This document shows, in pieces, positions 32,635 to 40,401 of a DNA stretch of 48,068 bases. Source of the stretch: DATMNI01 sp035570275 (lineage in GTDB: Bacteria; Acidobacteriota; Terriglobia; Bryobacterales; Bryobacteraceae). Location: assembly GCA_035570275.1 (NCBI GenBank), contig DATMNI010000003.1, positions 1-48,068 of the forward strand, in the 5' to 3' direction. The notes under the pieces were generated by a model that searched no databases, had not been told where the DNA came from, and was given only the letters and a program-made list of their open reading frames with translations. The position numbers and the translations under genes were made by a program. The first letter of the stretch is position 1. Each line of letters opens with the position of its first letter.

Positions 32635-32855
32635 TCGCGGCACGCCGCGGCTCACTTCGGACCAAAGTAATCAGAATCTTGCGGTAACACGGATTTATGC
32701 AGGTTGGACAATCAGGGAGTCATCCGAAGTGGCGGAATCCGGCCACCGCCAAGCAGGTCATCGTGGCCCACCATCGTGGACATGTGCTTCCGCCTGGCAC
32801 CATGAAGGCGATGATCGAAGGCAGCGGAATTGCGTCTGCCGAATGGCTTGAGTGA
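32627..32855 (+). pseudogene. hicA: hicA toxin gene with a frameshift and an in-frame stop
   Basis: The start overlaps hicB and reads GNRGTPRLTSDQ in one frame. After an extra A (32664-32666, CCAAAGTAATC) the similarity moves to the next frame: VIRILR, then stop TAA at 32685-32687, then HGFMQVGQSGSHPKWRNPAT and KQVIVAHHRGHVLPPGTMKA to the end. The catalytic His (GSH) and the terminal LPPGTMKAMIEGSG motif remain. An ATG at 32697 could still give 52 residues from the middle on, so residual activity is not fully excluded. The toxin is most likely dead while the antitoxin is intact. Confidence 0.8.
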
Positions 32856-32979
32856 GCCGCGAAGATGCGCACCGATGGATTACACCCGTGAAGCCGCGTT
32901 CCGGAAAGCTGCTGCCAAACCGAGGGTCGACACTGATCTCACGAGCCGGGGTGACCGGGGAACGGATGCCGGATGCCGG

Positions 32980-34776
32980 ATGCCGGTGGCCGGTGGCCGG
33001 ACCCGGGGGCTTTGGGTTGCGCTCGCGTTTGTAGTCTTGCTGCGGGCTCCGTTTCTCAATCAGGCGATTCAGGGCGACGATCATATTTATTTGACTGAGG
33101 CGGCGCACGCCCTCATCGAACCGCTGCATCCCAACAACGTGAAATATGTCTTCATGGGCGATGAGGTGGACCTGCGCGGCCATTCGCATCCGCCGGGGAA
33201 TGCCTGGCCCCTGGCGGGGCTGCTGGCCGTTTCGGGCGAGGTCCAAGAGGTGGCGTTTCATGCCGCCTATGTGGTGTTTTCACTGATCTGCGCCTGGGCG
33301 ATGTGGTCGCTGGCGGTTCGCTTTTCCCCGCATCCCCTTTGGGCTACGCTGCTCTTTCTGGCGGTGCCTGCCTTCGTGGTGAACGGTGGTTCGCTCGAAG
33401 CCGATCTGCCGTTTCTGGCTTTTTGGATGGCCGCCATCGCGCTGTTTTGCGCGGGCAGGCGGGCCGGGTCAGCGGTGGCGATGGCGGGGGCCGCGATGAT
33501 GGCATACCAAGCCATCTTCCTGATCCCGATCCTGGCCGTGTGGGTATGGGTTTCGCGGCCGCCCGGCGAGCGCGCGCGGCATGCCTGGCCGCTGCTGGCG
33601 CCGTTGGTGACATTGATCGCCTGGCAGGTCTTTACGCGCGTGACCACGGGCGCCATGCCGGCCAGCACGTTGATGGGATACTTCCAGACCTATGGATTCC
33701 AGGCCATTCAGCGCAAACTCGATAGCGCGCTGATGCTGGCGATTCACTCCTGGTTCATCATCTTTCCGTCCCTGGTGCCGGCGGCGGCGGTGCTGGCCTG
33801 GCGCAAGCGGCACGACCCGGAAACACAGTTCCTGCTGGCATGGATCGGGCTCTTCTTCGCCGGCGCGGTGGTGGTCTTTTTCGCCGGCTCCGCGCGCTAT
33901 CTGCTGCCGATGGCCGCACCCGTCGCCCTGCTGGCCTCGTGGTTGCAGCCTAAGTGGCTGGCGGTTGGTTTCAGCGCGCAACTTCTGCTGTCATGTGGCC
34001 TGGCCGTGGTGAACTACCAGCACTGGGACGCCTGCCGACGGTTCGCGGAAAGCTTGCGCCCGCTGGCCCAAGACCAACTGGCCAAAGGCCATCGGGTCTG
34101 GGTGGACGACAGCCTGGGTCTGCGACACTACATGGACGTCCAAGGAGCCCTGCCGCTTCGCAAGACACAGCGCCCGCGGCCCGGGGACCTCATCGTCTCC
34201 AGCGAACTGGACCATGCCGTGGAGGTGACCACCCCGCTCTCCGTTATTGCCACGGCGGAGATCCGGCCCGATCTTCCGTTGCGGCTGATCGGCCTGGAGT
34301 CGGAATCGGGTTACTCCACCACGCGGGGCTTTTGGCCGTTCGGAGTTTCCACCGGCCTGATCGACCGGTTGACCGCCGCCCGGGTGATGGAGCGCCACCC
34401 CACGCTGGAATATTTGACGTTCGGAACACCGGCCGTCACCGAGCAGATAGTCAGCGGCATCGATCCGCACGATCGCTGGATGTCCAAGAGCGCCGTGGTG
34501 GTGCTGAAGAATCCGGTGGCGCCGGCAAAGCTGCAGGTGAAGTTTTATATTTCCGAGAACACGCCGGCCCGGCATATGACGCTTTCGCTGGACGGCCGGG
34601 AAGTGGCCGCCCAAACATATCCGGGGCCTGGGGTCCATAGCCTGGAGTCGGCGCTGCCGCTGAGGGGTGCGGGCGAATCGGCGGCGGTGCAGTTGGATGT
34701 GGACCGCACGTTCTCCGCCCCGGGCGATAAACGTCTACTGGGCGTGGTGTTGATCGGTGTGGGCTTCGTGCGGTAG
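32980..34776 (+). CDS. Multi-pass membrane glycosyltransferase, ArnT/GT39-like
   Basis: A protein of about 598 residues with 9-11 predicted membrane helices in the first two thirds (LWVALAFVVLLRAPFLNQA, then AYVVFSLICAWAMWSLAV and others). It has the polar loop QAIQGDDHIYLTEAAHALIE after helix 1, with the Asp expected for GT39/GT83-type lipid-sugar transferases, and HSHPPGNAW soon after. The C-terminal third is soluble and beta-rich. It probably transfers a sugar from a polyprenyl carrier to a protein or glycan outside the membrane. The start is uncertain: the ATG at 32980 follows a GGATGCC minisatellite; the frame opens at 32830. Confidence 0.78.
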   Translation: MPVAGGRTRGLWVALAFVVLLRAPFLNQAIQGDDHIYLTEAAHALIEPLHPNNVKYVFMGDEVDLRGHSHPPGNAWPLAGLLAVSGEVQEVAFHAAYVVFSLICAWAMWSLAVRFSPHPLWATLLFLAVPAFVVNGGSLEADLPFLAFWMAAIALFCAGRRAGSAVAMAGAAMMAYQAIFLIPILAVWVWVSRPPGERARHAWPLLAPLVTLIAWQVFTRVTTGAMPASTLMGYFQTYGFQAIQRKLDSALMLAIHSWFIIFPSLVPAAAVLAWRKRHDPETQFLLAWIGLFFAGAVVVFFAGSARYLLPMAAPVALLASWLQPKWLAVGFSAQLLLSCGLAVVNYQHWDACRRFAESLRPLAQDQLAKGHRVWVDDSLGLRHYMDVQGALPLRKTQRPRPGDLIVSSELDHAVEVTTPLSVIATAEIRPDLPLRLIGLESESGYSTTRGFWPFGVSTGLIDRLTAARVMERHPTLEYLTFGTPAVTEQIVSGIDPHDRWMSKSAVVVLKNPVAPAKLQVKFYISENTPARHMTLSLDGREVAAQTYPGPGVHSLESALPLRGAGESAAVQLDVDRTFSAPGDKRLLGVVLIGVGFVR

Positions 34777-34817
34777 AGCACGCACGGGCGTAGTATCCTG
34801 AACAGAGGAGATTCAAC

Positions 34818-35156
34818 ATGGGATGCGGCAGCGGCGGGAGCGCCTTCAACCAAATTAACAATGCCATCCGGCCCGGGGCTCGGAAGGTCTTTTGCGTGAA
34901 GTTCCAGCGCGATATGGAAGGGCTCGACGAAATCCCGTTCGAGGGCCATCCGCTAGGCCAGAAGATTTACGAGACCGTTTCTAAGGAAGCCTGGAAAATG
35001 TGGGTGGAGCACATGAAGATGCTCATGAACGAGTACCGGCTCAACCTGGGGACCAAGGAAGCGCAGGAATTCCTGATACAGCAGATGGACAGTTACTTCT
35101 TCGGCGAGGGCGCGGCGCTGCCGCCGGATTTCGTGCCGCCTAAGTCGAAGGCCTGA
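34818..35156 (+). CDS. YggX-like oxidative damage protection protein (Fe(II) trafficking family)
   Basis: A 112-residue member of the YggX family, linked to protecting Fe-S proteins from oxidants. Family signatures are RKVFCVKFQRDMEGLDEIPF, KEAWKMWVEHMKMLMNEYRL and FFFGEGAALPPDFVPP-like YFFGEGAALPPDFVPP. It differs from typical members (about 90 residues) by an N-terminal extension (MGCGSGGSAFNQINNAIRPG) that adds one extra cysteine. AGAGGAGA precedes the ATG. The last 17 bases overlap the convergent ATP-grasp gene. Confidence 0.83.
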   Translation: MGCGSGGSAFNQINNAIRPGARKVFCVKFQRDMEGLDEIPFEGHPLGQKIYETVSKEAWKMWVEHMKMLMNEYRLNLGTKEAQEFLIQQMDSYFFGEGAALPPDFVPPKSKA

Positions 35157-36399
35157 AGGTTTCAAGCGCCGTGGCAATATGGAAGCGCAGTTCGGCGTGC
35201 GATTGCCGTAAGGCTGCTTCCACCATCTCGGGCGATGAACCGCGCGCGAAGAGGAATCCCAGATAGCTCGACCCCTCCGGCAGCGGGATAAACCGCTGGC
35301 CCACCTTGGCCGTGATCACCACGTCAGCTATGCCCGGCACGGCCGCGGCGCACTCCGCGCCATCGACGGATTGGTAAATGCCGCCCTTGGGGATGGGGAT
35401 CATCATCACGCCGGAGGCCGGGCCATCCAAGAGCGCGGTCGAAACATCTTCGCCGAGCGCGTGGCGGAGGATCAGTTCTTCCAGTGGCACGGGCGGCGTT
35501 TGTGTCAAGCTGGCCTGGGTTAGTTTGAACCGCAGCGCGCCCGCACAAAGCCCGCCGATGGGCCGCGCGTGCGTCTCCAGGATCCACGCGCCTTGCTCGT
35601 TATAACGCAGTTCCGCGTGGACCGGCCCGTGCCAAAGACCCAGGGCGCGCACGGCCTGCTCCGTGGTCTCGATGAGCGCCCGCTGCACCGCCGCGGGTTG
35701 ACGCGAAGGTGTCACATAGATGGTTTCCTCGAAGAACGGGCCTTCCAGCGGATCGGGTTTGTCGAAGAGCGCCAGGGGTTGAAAGCTGCCGCCCGAAACC
35801 AGTCCCTCCACGGCAAATTCGCAGCCTGGGATGTAGCTCTCTACCTGCAGATGCTTCTCGCCGATCTTGCGGATGCGGTCGAAAGCCTCGACGAATTGGG
35901 CGGGGTTGTCGGCGCGAATCACGCCGCGGCTGGCCGAAAGCCCCAGCGGCTTCAGCACGCACGGGTACGGAGCGCGCACTGCCAGGGCCTGCGGGTTTTC
36001 GTCCCGTGCCGCCCGGAAGAACTGAGGCAGTAAGAGCCCCGCCGCCTGGTAGAGTTGCCTGGCCAGATACTTGTCGTGACAGGCGCGGGCGGCGGCGGCG
36101 GGGTGGAATTTCAGCGTCAGCGCTTCCGCTGTTTCGGCGGCCAGTACGGCCGGCAGGTCGCCTACGGCCACGACTCCATCGACATGCAACCCATCGGCGC
36201 ACACCGCGCGCAATTGCTCGACGGCCTCCGCGATGCGGTCAAACTTGACGGCGATGGCGCGGTGGCCCCAAAGATCGTCCATGCGGTCGCAATGGTCGGC
36301 CACCAGCGTGACGTCCGCGCCCAGCCGTGCGGCGGCTTCGGCGAAGACGCGGATCTGGTAGCCGGTGGCGGCGGCGAAGAGGAGGAGGTGTTTCGGCAC
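35140..36399 (-). CDS. ATP-grasp enzyme of carbamoyl-phosphate-synthase-like type
   Basis: 419 residues that ligate a carboxylate to an amine or similar with ATP. The N-terminal Rossmann part (LLLFAAATGYQIRVFAEAAA, then DHCDRMDDLW) precedes the ATP-grasp domain with KPLGLSASRGVI (Lys and glycine-rich loop), ESYIPGCEFAVEGLV and ELRYNEQGAWILETHARPIG (metal-binding Glu and Asn-like sites). Close families include biotin-carboxylase-type amino-acid ligases; the substrate is unknown. The GTG at 36399 is used: the open frame upstream to 36486 is translated palindromic repeat DNA. Its end overlaps yggX by 17 bases on the other strand. Confidence 0.84.
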   Translation of the reverse strand: MPKHLLLFAAATGYQIRVFAEAAARLGADVTLVADHCDRMDDLWGHRAIAVKFDRIAEAVEQLRAVCADGLHVDGVVAVGDLPAVLAAETAEALTLKFHPAAAARACHDKYLARQLYQAAGLLLPQFFRAARDENPQALAVRAPYPCVLKPLGLSASRGVIRADNPAQFVEAFDRIRKIGEKHLQVESYIPGCEFAVEGLVSGGSFQPLALFDKPDPLEGPFFEETIYVTPSRQPAAVQRALIETTEQAVRALGLWHGPVHAELRYNEQGAWILETHARPIGGLCAGALRFKLTQASLTQTPPVPLEELILRHALGEDVSTALLDGPASGVMMIPIPKGGIYQSVDGAECAAAVPGIADVVITAKVGQRFIPLPEGSSYLGFLFARGSSPEMVEAALRQSHAELRFHIATALETFRPST

Positions 36400-36421
36400 T
36401 GGATTCCATTGTCGCGCGGGC

Positions 36422-36485
36422 CGGCTCGCTGCCGCATCGCGCAGGCGGATTGACAATCCGCCGCAGGTTACCAACCTGCCCCACA
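36422..36485 (-). repeat. Dispersed palindromic repeat, family A (inverted copy)
   Basis: The reverse complement of the 11726-11788 copy: GGCTCGCTGCCGCATCGCGC, then GGCGGATTGACAATCCGCC, then CAGGTTACCAACCTG and CCCCACA. It lies just upstream of the ATP-grasp start and can be read through as protein in that frame. Confidence 0.8.
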
Positions 36486-36564
36486 AGACTAAGCCGGCGT
36501 TGTAGTTGGCGATGAACGCGGCGGGAAAACGCTTGCTAACGCGCGCGGCTCTAATCGGCCACCG

Positions 36565-37515
36565 CTACGCCAGACCTGGCACGCCGCCGAGCGTGGTGGC
36601 CATCTTCACCGCGCGCAGGATAGCCTCTGCCAGCGCTTCGGCCGCCGCCACCCCTAGCACGTTGATATCGGCCTGTTGTTCGCCTAACGACAGGGCGAAG
36701 ACGATATCGCCATCGAAGGTGGTATTCACCGGATAGATGGCGCGGGCCATCCCCAAACTGGCAAAGTGCGCCAGCATGTTGGTCTGCACCTTATTCAGCT
36801 TCGCGTTGGTTGCCACCACCCCCAGCGTGGTATTCCGGGGAGTGCCGCCGCCGGCCGCGCCGCCGCGCTTCATGTGCTCGACGGTGTTCACGAACTCGCG
36901 GCTGTCCGGCGCCTTGCGCGCTCCGGCCACAATCTTGCCGGTGCCCGGGTCGCGCACGTCTCCCACCGCGTTGACGGCGACCAGGCTGGACACCATCACG
37001 CCACCGGGCAGGGTGACGGTGAACGAGCCGATGCCGCCCTTCATGCACTGCTTCATACCGAGAATCTTGCCCACGGTGGCCCCGGTTCCAGCGCCCACGC
37101 ATCCTTCTTTCACGGCATCCGCGGTAGCTGCGGCGGCGGCCGCTTCCCCCATCGCGGCATTGGGGTGAACATTCGGTTTGGCGATTCCCAAGTCAAAGAG
37201 GATCGCCGCCGGCACGATGGGCACGTGCTGGCCGCCGAACGCGAGTCCAACGCCGCGGCCGGCCAGATATCGCCGCACGCCGGCGGCCGCCTCCAGACCG
37301 AATGCGCTGCCCCCGGATAAGAGGATGCCGTGCACTTGATCGCTGACGTGCGAAGGGCTCAAGGTATCGATTTCCTGAGTGCCCGAAGCAAAGCCGCGAA
37401 TATCCACGCCGCCCATGGCGCCCTTCTCGCACAGGATGGCGGTGCAGCCGGTGATCGCCTCGAAGTCCGAGACGTGCCCGACGCGAATTCCAGGGATATC
37501 GGTAAGTCCTTTCAT
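36565..37515 (-). CDS. P1-family (DmpA/L-aminopeptidase) N-terminal-nucleophile peptidase
   Basis: A 316-residue self-processing peptidase. Conserved features are IPGIRVGHVSDFEAITGCTA at the N-terminus, LLSGGSAFGLEAAAGVRRYL, GAGTGATVGKILGMK and the cleavage site GGTPRNTTLGVVATN, where autoproteolysis before a Ser/Thr frees the catalytic N-terminus. P1 enzymes release amino-terminal residues, including D- or beta-amino acids. It lacks a signal peptide, so it should be cytoplasmic. It starts 20 bases from a long inverted minisatellite at 37523. No linked partner gene. Confidence 0.88.
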   Translation of the reverse strand: MKGLTDIPGIRVGHVSDFEAITGCTAILCEKGAMGGVDIRGFASGTQEIDTLSPSHVSDQVHGILLSGGSAFGLEAAAGVRRYLAGRGVGLAFGGQHVPIVPAAILFDLGIAKPNVHPNAAMGEAAAAAATADAVKEGCVGAGTGATVGKILGMKQCMKGGIGSFTVTLPGGVMVSSLVAVNAVGDVRDPGTGKIVAGARKAPDSREFVNTVEHMKRGGAAGGGTPRNTTLGVVATNAKLNKVQTNMLAHFASLGMARAIYPVNTTFDGDIVFALSLGEQQADINVLGVAAAEALAEAILRAVKMATTLGGVPGLA

Positions 37516-37522
37516 CGCGAGT

Positions 37523-37615
37523 AGCTTTCAGCTATCAGCAGTCAGCTATCAGCTTTTCCGGCGGCCTCCGGCCGGCCCGCCTTAGCTGACCGCTGAAAGC
37601 TGACCGCTGAAAGCT
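37523..37615. repeat. Minisatellite inverted repeat between pepP1 and mlaE
   Basis: Left arm 37523-37554 (two copies of AGCTATCAGCAGTC-like words) and right arm 37584-37615 (AGCTGACCGCTGAAAGCTGA and onward) pair across a GGCCGGCC-rich loop of about 30 bases. Arms of 32 bases match at most positions. It is placed between the divergent starts of the P1 peptidase and mlaE. Confidence 0.7.
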
Positions 37616-37648
37616 TTATGGTAGCATCGGAATTCGGGGACCGACCTA

Positions 37649-38413
37649 TTGCTGGATCTGCTGAAAGAGCCTGTTCTCGCCGCGCAAGATTTCTTCATGC
37701 TCGTGGGCCGGGCCTTCCGGAACATCTTCCGCCGTCCGCACTATTGGGATGACGTGGCCCTTCAGATGGATTCCATCGGGGTGGGCAGCATGCCCATCGT
37801 AGCCCTCACCGGATTCTTCAGCGGCGCTGTGATGGCGCTGCAGATGTCGCGGGCGCTGGCTCAATTCGGGTTCGTCGGCAAGACGGGCACGGTGGTTTCG
37901 CTCACGCTGGCGCGCGAATTGGGACCCGTGCTGACGGCCCTCATGGTGGCCGGGCGCAACTCATCCGGCATCGCCAGCGAACTCGGCTCCATGAAAGTGA
38001 CCGAACAGATCGACGCCATGCGCGCCCTGGGGACCGACCCCATACAGAAGCTGGTGACGCCGCGTTTGCTGGCAACCAGCTTCATGCTGCCGCTGCTCAC
38101 CATCATTGCCGATTTCGTCGGCATGATTGGCGGGTTCATGATTGCCGAGTTCTACCTGGGTCTCTCGCCACGGCAGTATTGGTCATCGGTGTGGCACGCG
38201 CTGGAGTGGAATGACGTGGCGCAAGGGCTGTTGAAGCCATTGATCTTCGCCGTGGTGATCTCGTTGATCGGCTGCTATTACGGTCTGCGTACCACGGGTG
38301 GGACACAGGGAGTGGGCCGCTCCACTACGCAGGCCGTGGTCGCGGCCACGGTCCTCATCTTCATCCTCGATCTGCTCGTCACCAAGATCTTCGTATACCA
38401 GGGCGCCTCCTGA
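37649..38413 (+). CDS. mlaE: MlaE-type lipid-transport ABC permease
   Basis: A 254-residue permease of the Mla/MCE lipid transport system: GVGSMPIVALTGFFSGAVMA, RELGPVLTALMVAGRNSSG and ASELGSMKVTEQIDAM are the standard MlaE signatures, with about five membrane helices and the coupling helix in RALGTDPIQKLVTPR. The TTG start is 20 bases after a frame stop and gives the normal length. It is followed, with overlapping stop/start TGATG, by the ATPase gene mlaF. Confidence 0.92.
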   Translation: MLDLLKEPVLAAQDFFMLVGRAFRNIFRRPHYWDDVALQMDSIGVGSMPIVALTGFFSGAVMALQMSRALAQFGFVGKTGTVVSLTLARELGPVLTALMVAGRNSSGIASELGSMKVTEQIDAMRALGTDPIQKLVTPRLLATSFMLPLLTIIADFVGMIGGFMIAEFYLGLSPRQYWSSVWHALEWNDVAQGLLKPLIFAVVISLIGCYYGLRTTGGTQGVGRSTTQAVVAATVLIFILDLLVTKIFVYQGAS

Positions 38414-39267
38414 TGCCGGAAGAATCCAATCCCCAGATCGTCAAGCAGCCGGTCGTCAATCAGCCGGTTCTGCGGTTCGACGACGTAACCGTCTCCTTTG
38501 ACGGCGAAGTGGTGCTCGCCGGGGTTTCCTTCGCGGCCTCCGAAAGCGAATCGCGCGTGATTTTGGGCGCCGCGGGCAGCGGCAAGACCGTGCTGCTCAA
38601 GACCGCCATGGGCCTTGTGAAGCCCGATTCGGGCAAGGTCTATGTGTTCGGCAAAGACATCGGCAAGATGAAAGAACAGGAACTTTTTGCCATTCGCAGC
38701 CGGATCGGCATGCTCTTCCAGGAGAGCGCGCTCTTCGATTCCATGACCATCGAAGAAAACGTCGCCTATCCGCTGCTGAATCAGAAAAGCATCCAGTGCC
38801 CGGCGGCGGAAGTGCTCCCGAAAGTCGAGCAGGCGCTGGAGTTCGTGGAACTTGGGGGCACGCTGGAAAAATTTCCGAGTGAGCTTTCGGGCGGCATGCG
38901 GCGCCGCGCCGCCATCGCGCGCGCCGTGGTCACCCAGCCCCCTCTACTGCTCTACGATTCGCCCACTGCCGGCCTGGACCCCATCACGGCCCACACCATC
39001 ATGGCGCTGCTCATCAAAGAGCGGGACGTCAGCCAGGCAACCACTTTGGTGGTGACTCACCGGTATCAGGACGGGAATCTGATCGCCAATTTCCGCTACA
39101 ATTCGGAACATGGGAACCTGGAGCCGGCTCGTAACGGGGCAGGGCGTCACTCGAGCACCACATTTATGGTGCTGAAGGAAGGCCGGTTGGTTTTCGAAGG
39201 CGACCAGGACCAGCTTGAGGCGTCGAAAGATCCCTATATCGGCAAATTCGTGAAGCAGCGAGTGTAG
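38413..39267 (+). CDS. mlaF: MlaF-type ABC ATPase
   Basis: A 284-residue ATPase energising MlaE. Walker A is GAAGSGKT (residues 52-59), the signature is LSGGMRRRAAIARA and Walker B is LLLYDSPTAGLDP, followed by the H-loop TLVVTHRYQD. The stretch around NFRYNSEHGNLEPARNG is longer than in E. coli MlaF. It overlaps mlaE by one base and precedes mlaD by six. Confidence 0.93.
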   Translation: MPEESNPQIVKQPVVNQPVLRFDDVTVSFDGEVVLAGVSFAASESESRVILGAAGSGKTVLLKTAMGLVKPDSGKVYVFGKDIGKMKEQELFAIRSRIGMLFQESALFDSMTIEENVAYPLLNQKSIQCPAAEVLPKVEQALEFVELGGTLEKFPSELSGGMRRRAAIARAVVTQPPLLLYDSPTAGLDPITAHTIMALLIKERDVSQATTLVVTHRYQDGNLIANFRYNSEHGNLEPARNGAGRHSSTTFMVLKEGRLVFEGDQDQLEASKDPYIGKFVKQRV

Positions 39268-39272
39268 ACTGA

Positions 39273-40346
39273 ATGCCGGATCGCAGCAAAGTACGGTGGT
39301 CGCAGTTGAAAGTCGGAATCGTCGGGCTGGCGGCGTTCGCGATCCTGGCGGTGCTGATTTTCCTGCTCACCGGCGCCACGGGCGTTTTCGAGAAAATGGC
39401 CCACCTCCGCACCTATATGGACGATGCTTCGGGTATTCCCGATGGCGCCACCGTGCGGCTCAACGGCATCACTATCGGATCGCTCAGTAAATTGGTTCTC
39501 ACCAACTCGCGCGACCCCAGGCGCGTGGTCGAATTCGATATGCAGATTCGCGCCCGTTACCTGGCCGAAATCCCGATTGATTCGGTGGCGGGGATCAGTG
39601 CCGCCAACCTGCTGGGCGACAAGTTTATCAACATCACCAAGGGCATGGACACCAAACACGTGGAAGACGGCAGCGAGTTGAAGAGCCTGTCGGCACAGGA
39701 CATTCCCGAATTGCTCAAGCAGGCAACCCTGGTGTTCGATTCCCTGCAGAGTGTGGTGGTCCGCGTGGATAACCTGCTGAAGGGCGTAGAGCAAGGCAAA
39801 GGCAACATCGGTCTGCTGCTGAGCGATACGGCCCTGTACGACCGGCTTACGGGGATCGGCAAGGAGATGGAGGGCCTGCTGGCCGATGTGCGCCACGGCA
39901 AGGGCACCATCAGCAAGATGCTCTACGATGACGGGCTGTACAACGATTTCCGGGCGCCCATCAAACGCATTGACGCCATCCTGGCCGATTTGCAGGCAGG
40001 CCAGGGCACCGCGGGCAAGCTGCTGAAAGACCCGGCTCTGTTCGACGAGGCCAAGCAAACCGTCGACGAGATGAAGCGCCTGATGGCGGACGTGAACGCC
40101 GGCAAAGGCACCGCCGGCAAGCTGCTCAAGGACGATCAGCTTGCGCGGCGCATGGATGAACTGATGGCGAAGCTCAACGGCACCATCGACAAGATCAGTT
40201 CCGGTCAGGGCACGCTGGGCCAGTTCATGGTGAACCCGCAACTCTACGAATCCATCAACGGCGCCACCAGGGAATTCCAATCTCTCGCCAAGGATATCCG
40301 GGCCAATCCCAAGAAGTTCCTCACCATTCGCCTGATGCTGTTTTGA
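39273..40346 (+). CDS. mlaD: MlaD/MCE-domain protein with five 34-residue repeats
   Basis: A 357-residue substrate-binding MCE protein that forms a ring joining inner- and outer-membrane steps of phospholipid transport. One membrane helix (KVGIVGLAAFAILAVLIFLL) is followed by the MCE domain (YMDDASGIPDGATVRLNGIT to GDKFINITKGM). The C-terminal half is repetitive: GKGN, GKGT, GQGT, GKGT and GQGT motifs start at bases 39795, 39897, 39999, 40101 and 40203, an exact 102-base (34-residue) step, each followed by an LLKD-type turn. This probably extends a helical needle or channel. It ends in a 23-base tandem repeat that also creates the next gene's start. Confidence 0.9.
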   Translation: MPDRSKVRWSQLKVGIVGLAAFAILAVLIFLLTGATGVFEKMAHLRTYMDDASGIPDGATVRLNGITIGSLSKLVLTNSRDPRRVVEFDMQIRARYLAEIPIDSVAGISAANLLGDKFINITKGMDTKHVEDGSELKSLSAQDIPELLKQATLVFDSLQSVVVRVDNLLKGVEQGKGNIGLLLSDTALYDRLTGIGKEMEGLLADVRHGKGTISKMLYDDGLYNDFRAPIKRIDAILADLQAGQGTAGKLLKDPALFDEAKQTVDEMKRLMADVNAGKGTAGKLLKDDQLARRMDELMAKLNGTIDKISSGQGTLGQFMVNPQLYESINGATREFQSLAKDIRANPKKFLTIRLMLF

Positions 40347-40401
40347 TTTCCGAAATGATGCTGTTTTGAATCTCGAAGTGATGCTGTCTTGAGTTCCCAA
40401 A
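40333..40401 (+). repeat. 23-bp tandem triplication across the mlaD stop and the next start
   Basis: Three units of TGATGCTGTTTTGAATTCC-type sequence start at 40333, 40356 and 40379, exactly 23 bases apart. The first contains the mlaD stop (TTTTGA), the third contains the TTG start of the deacetylase gene (40389). The repeats could have duplicated a stop-start junction. Confidence 0.85.
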
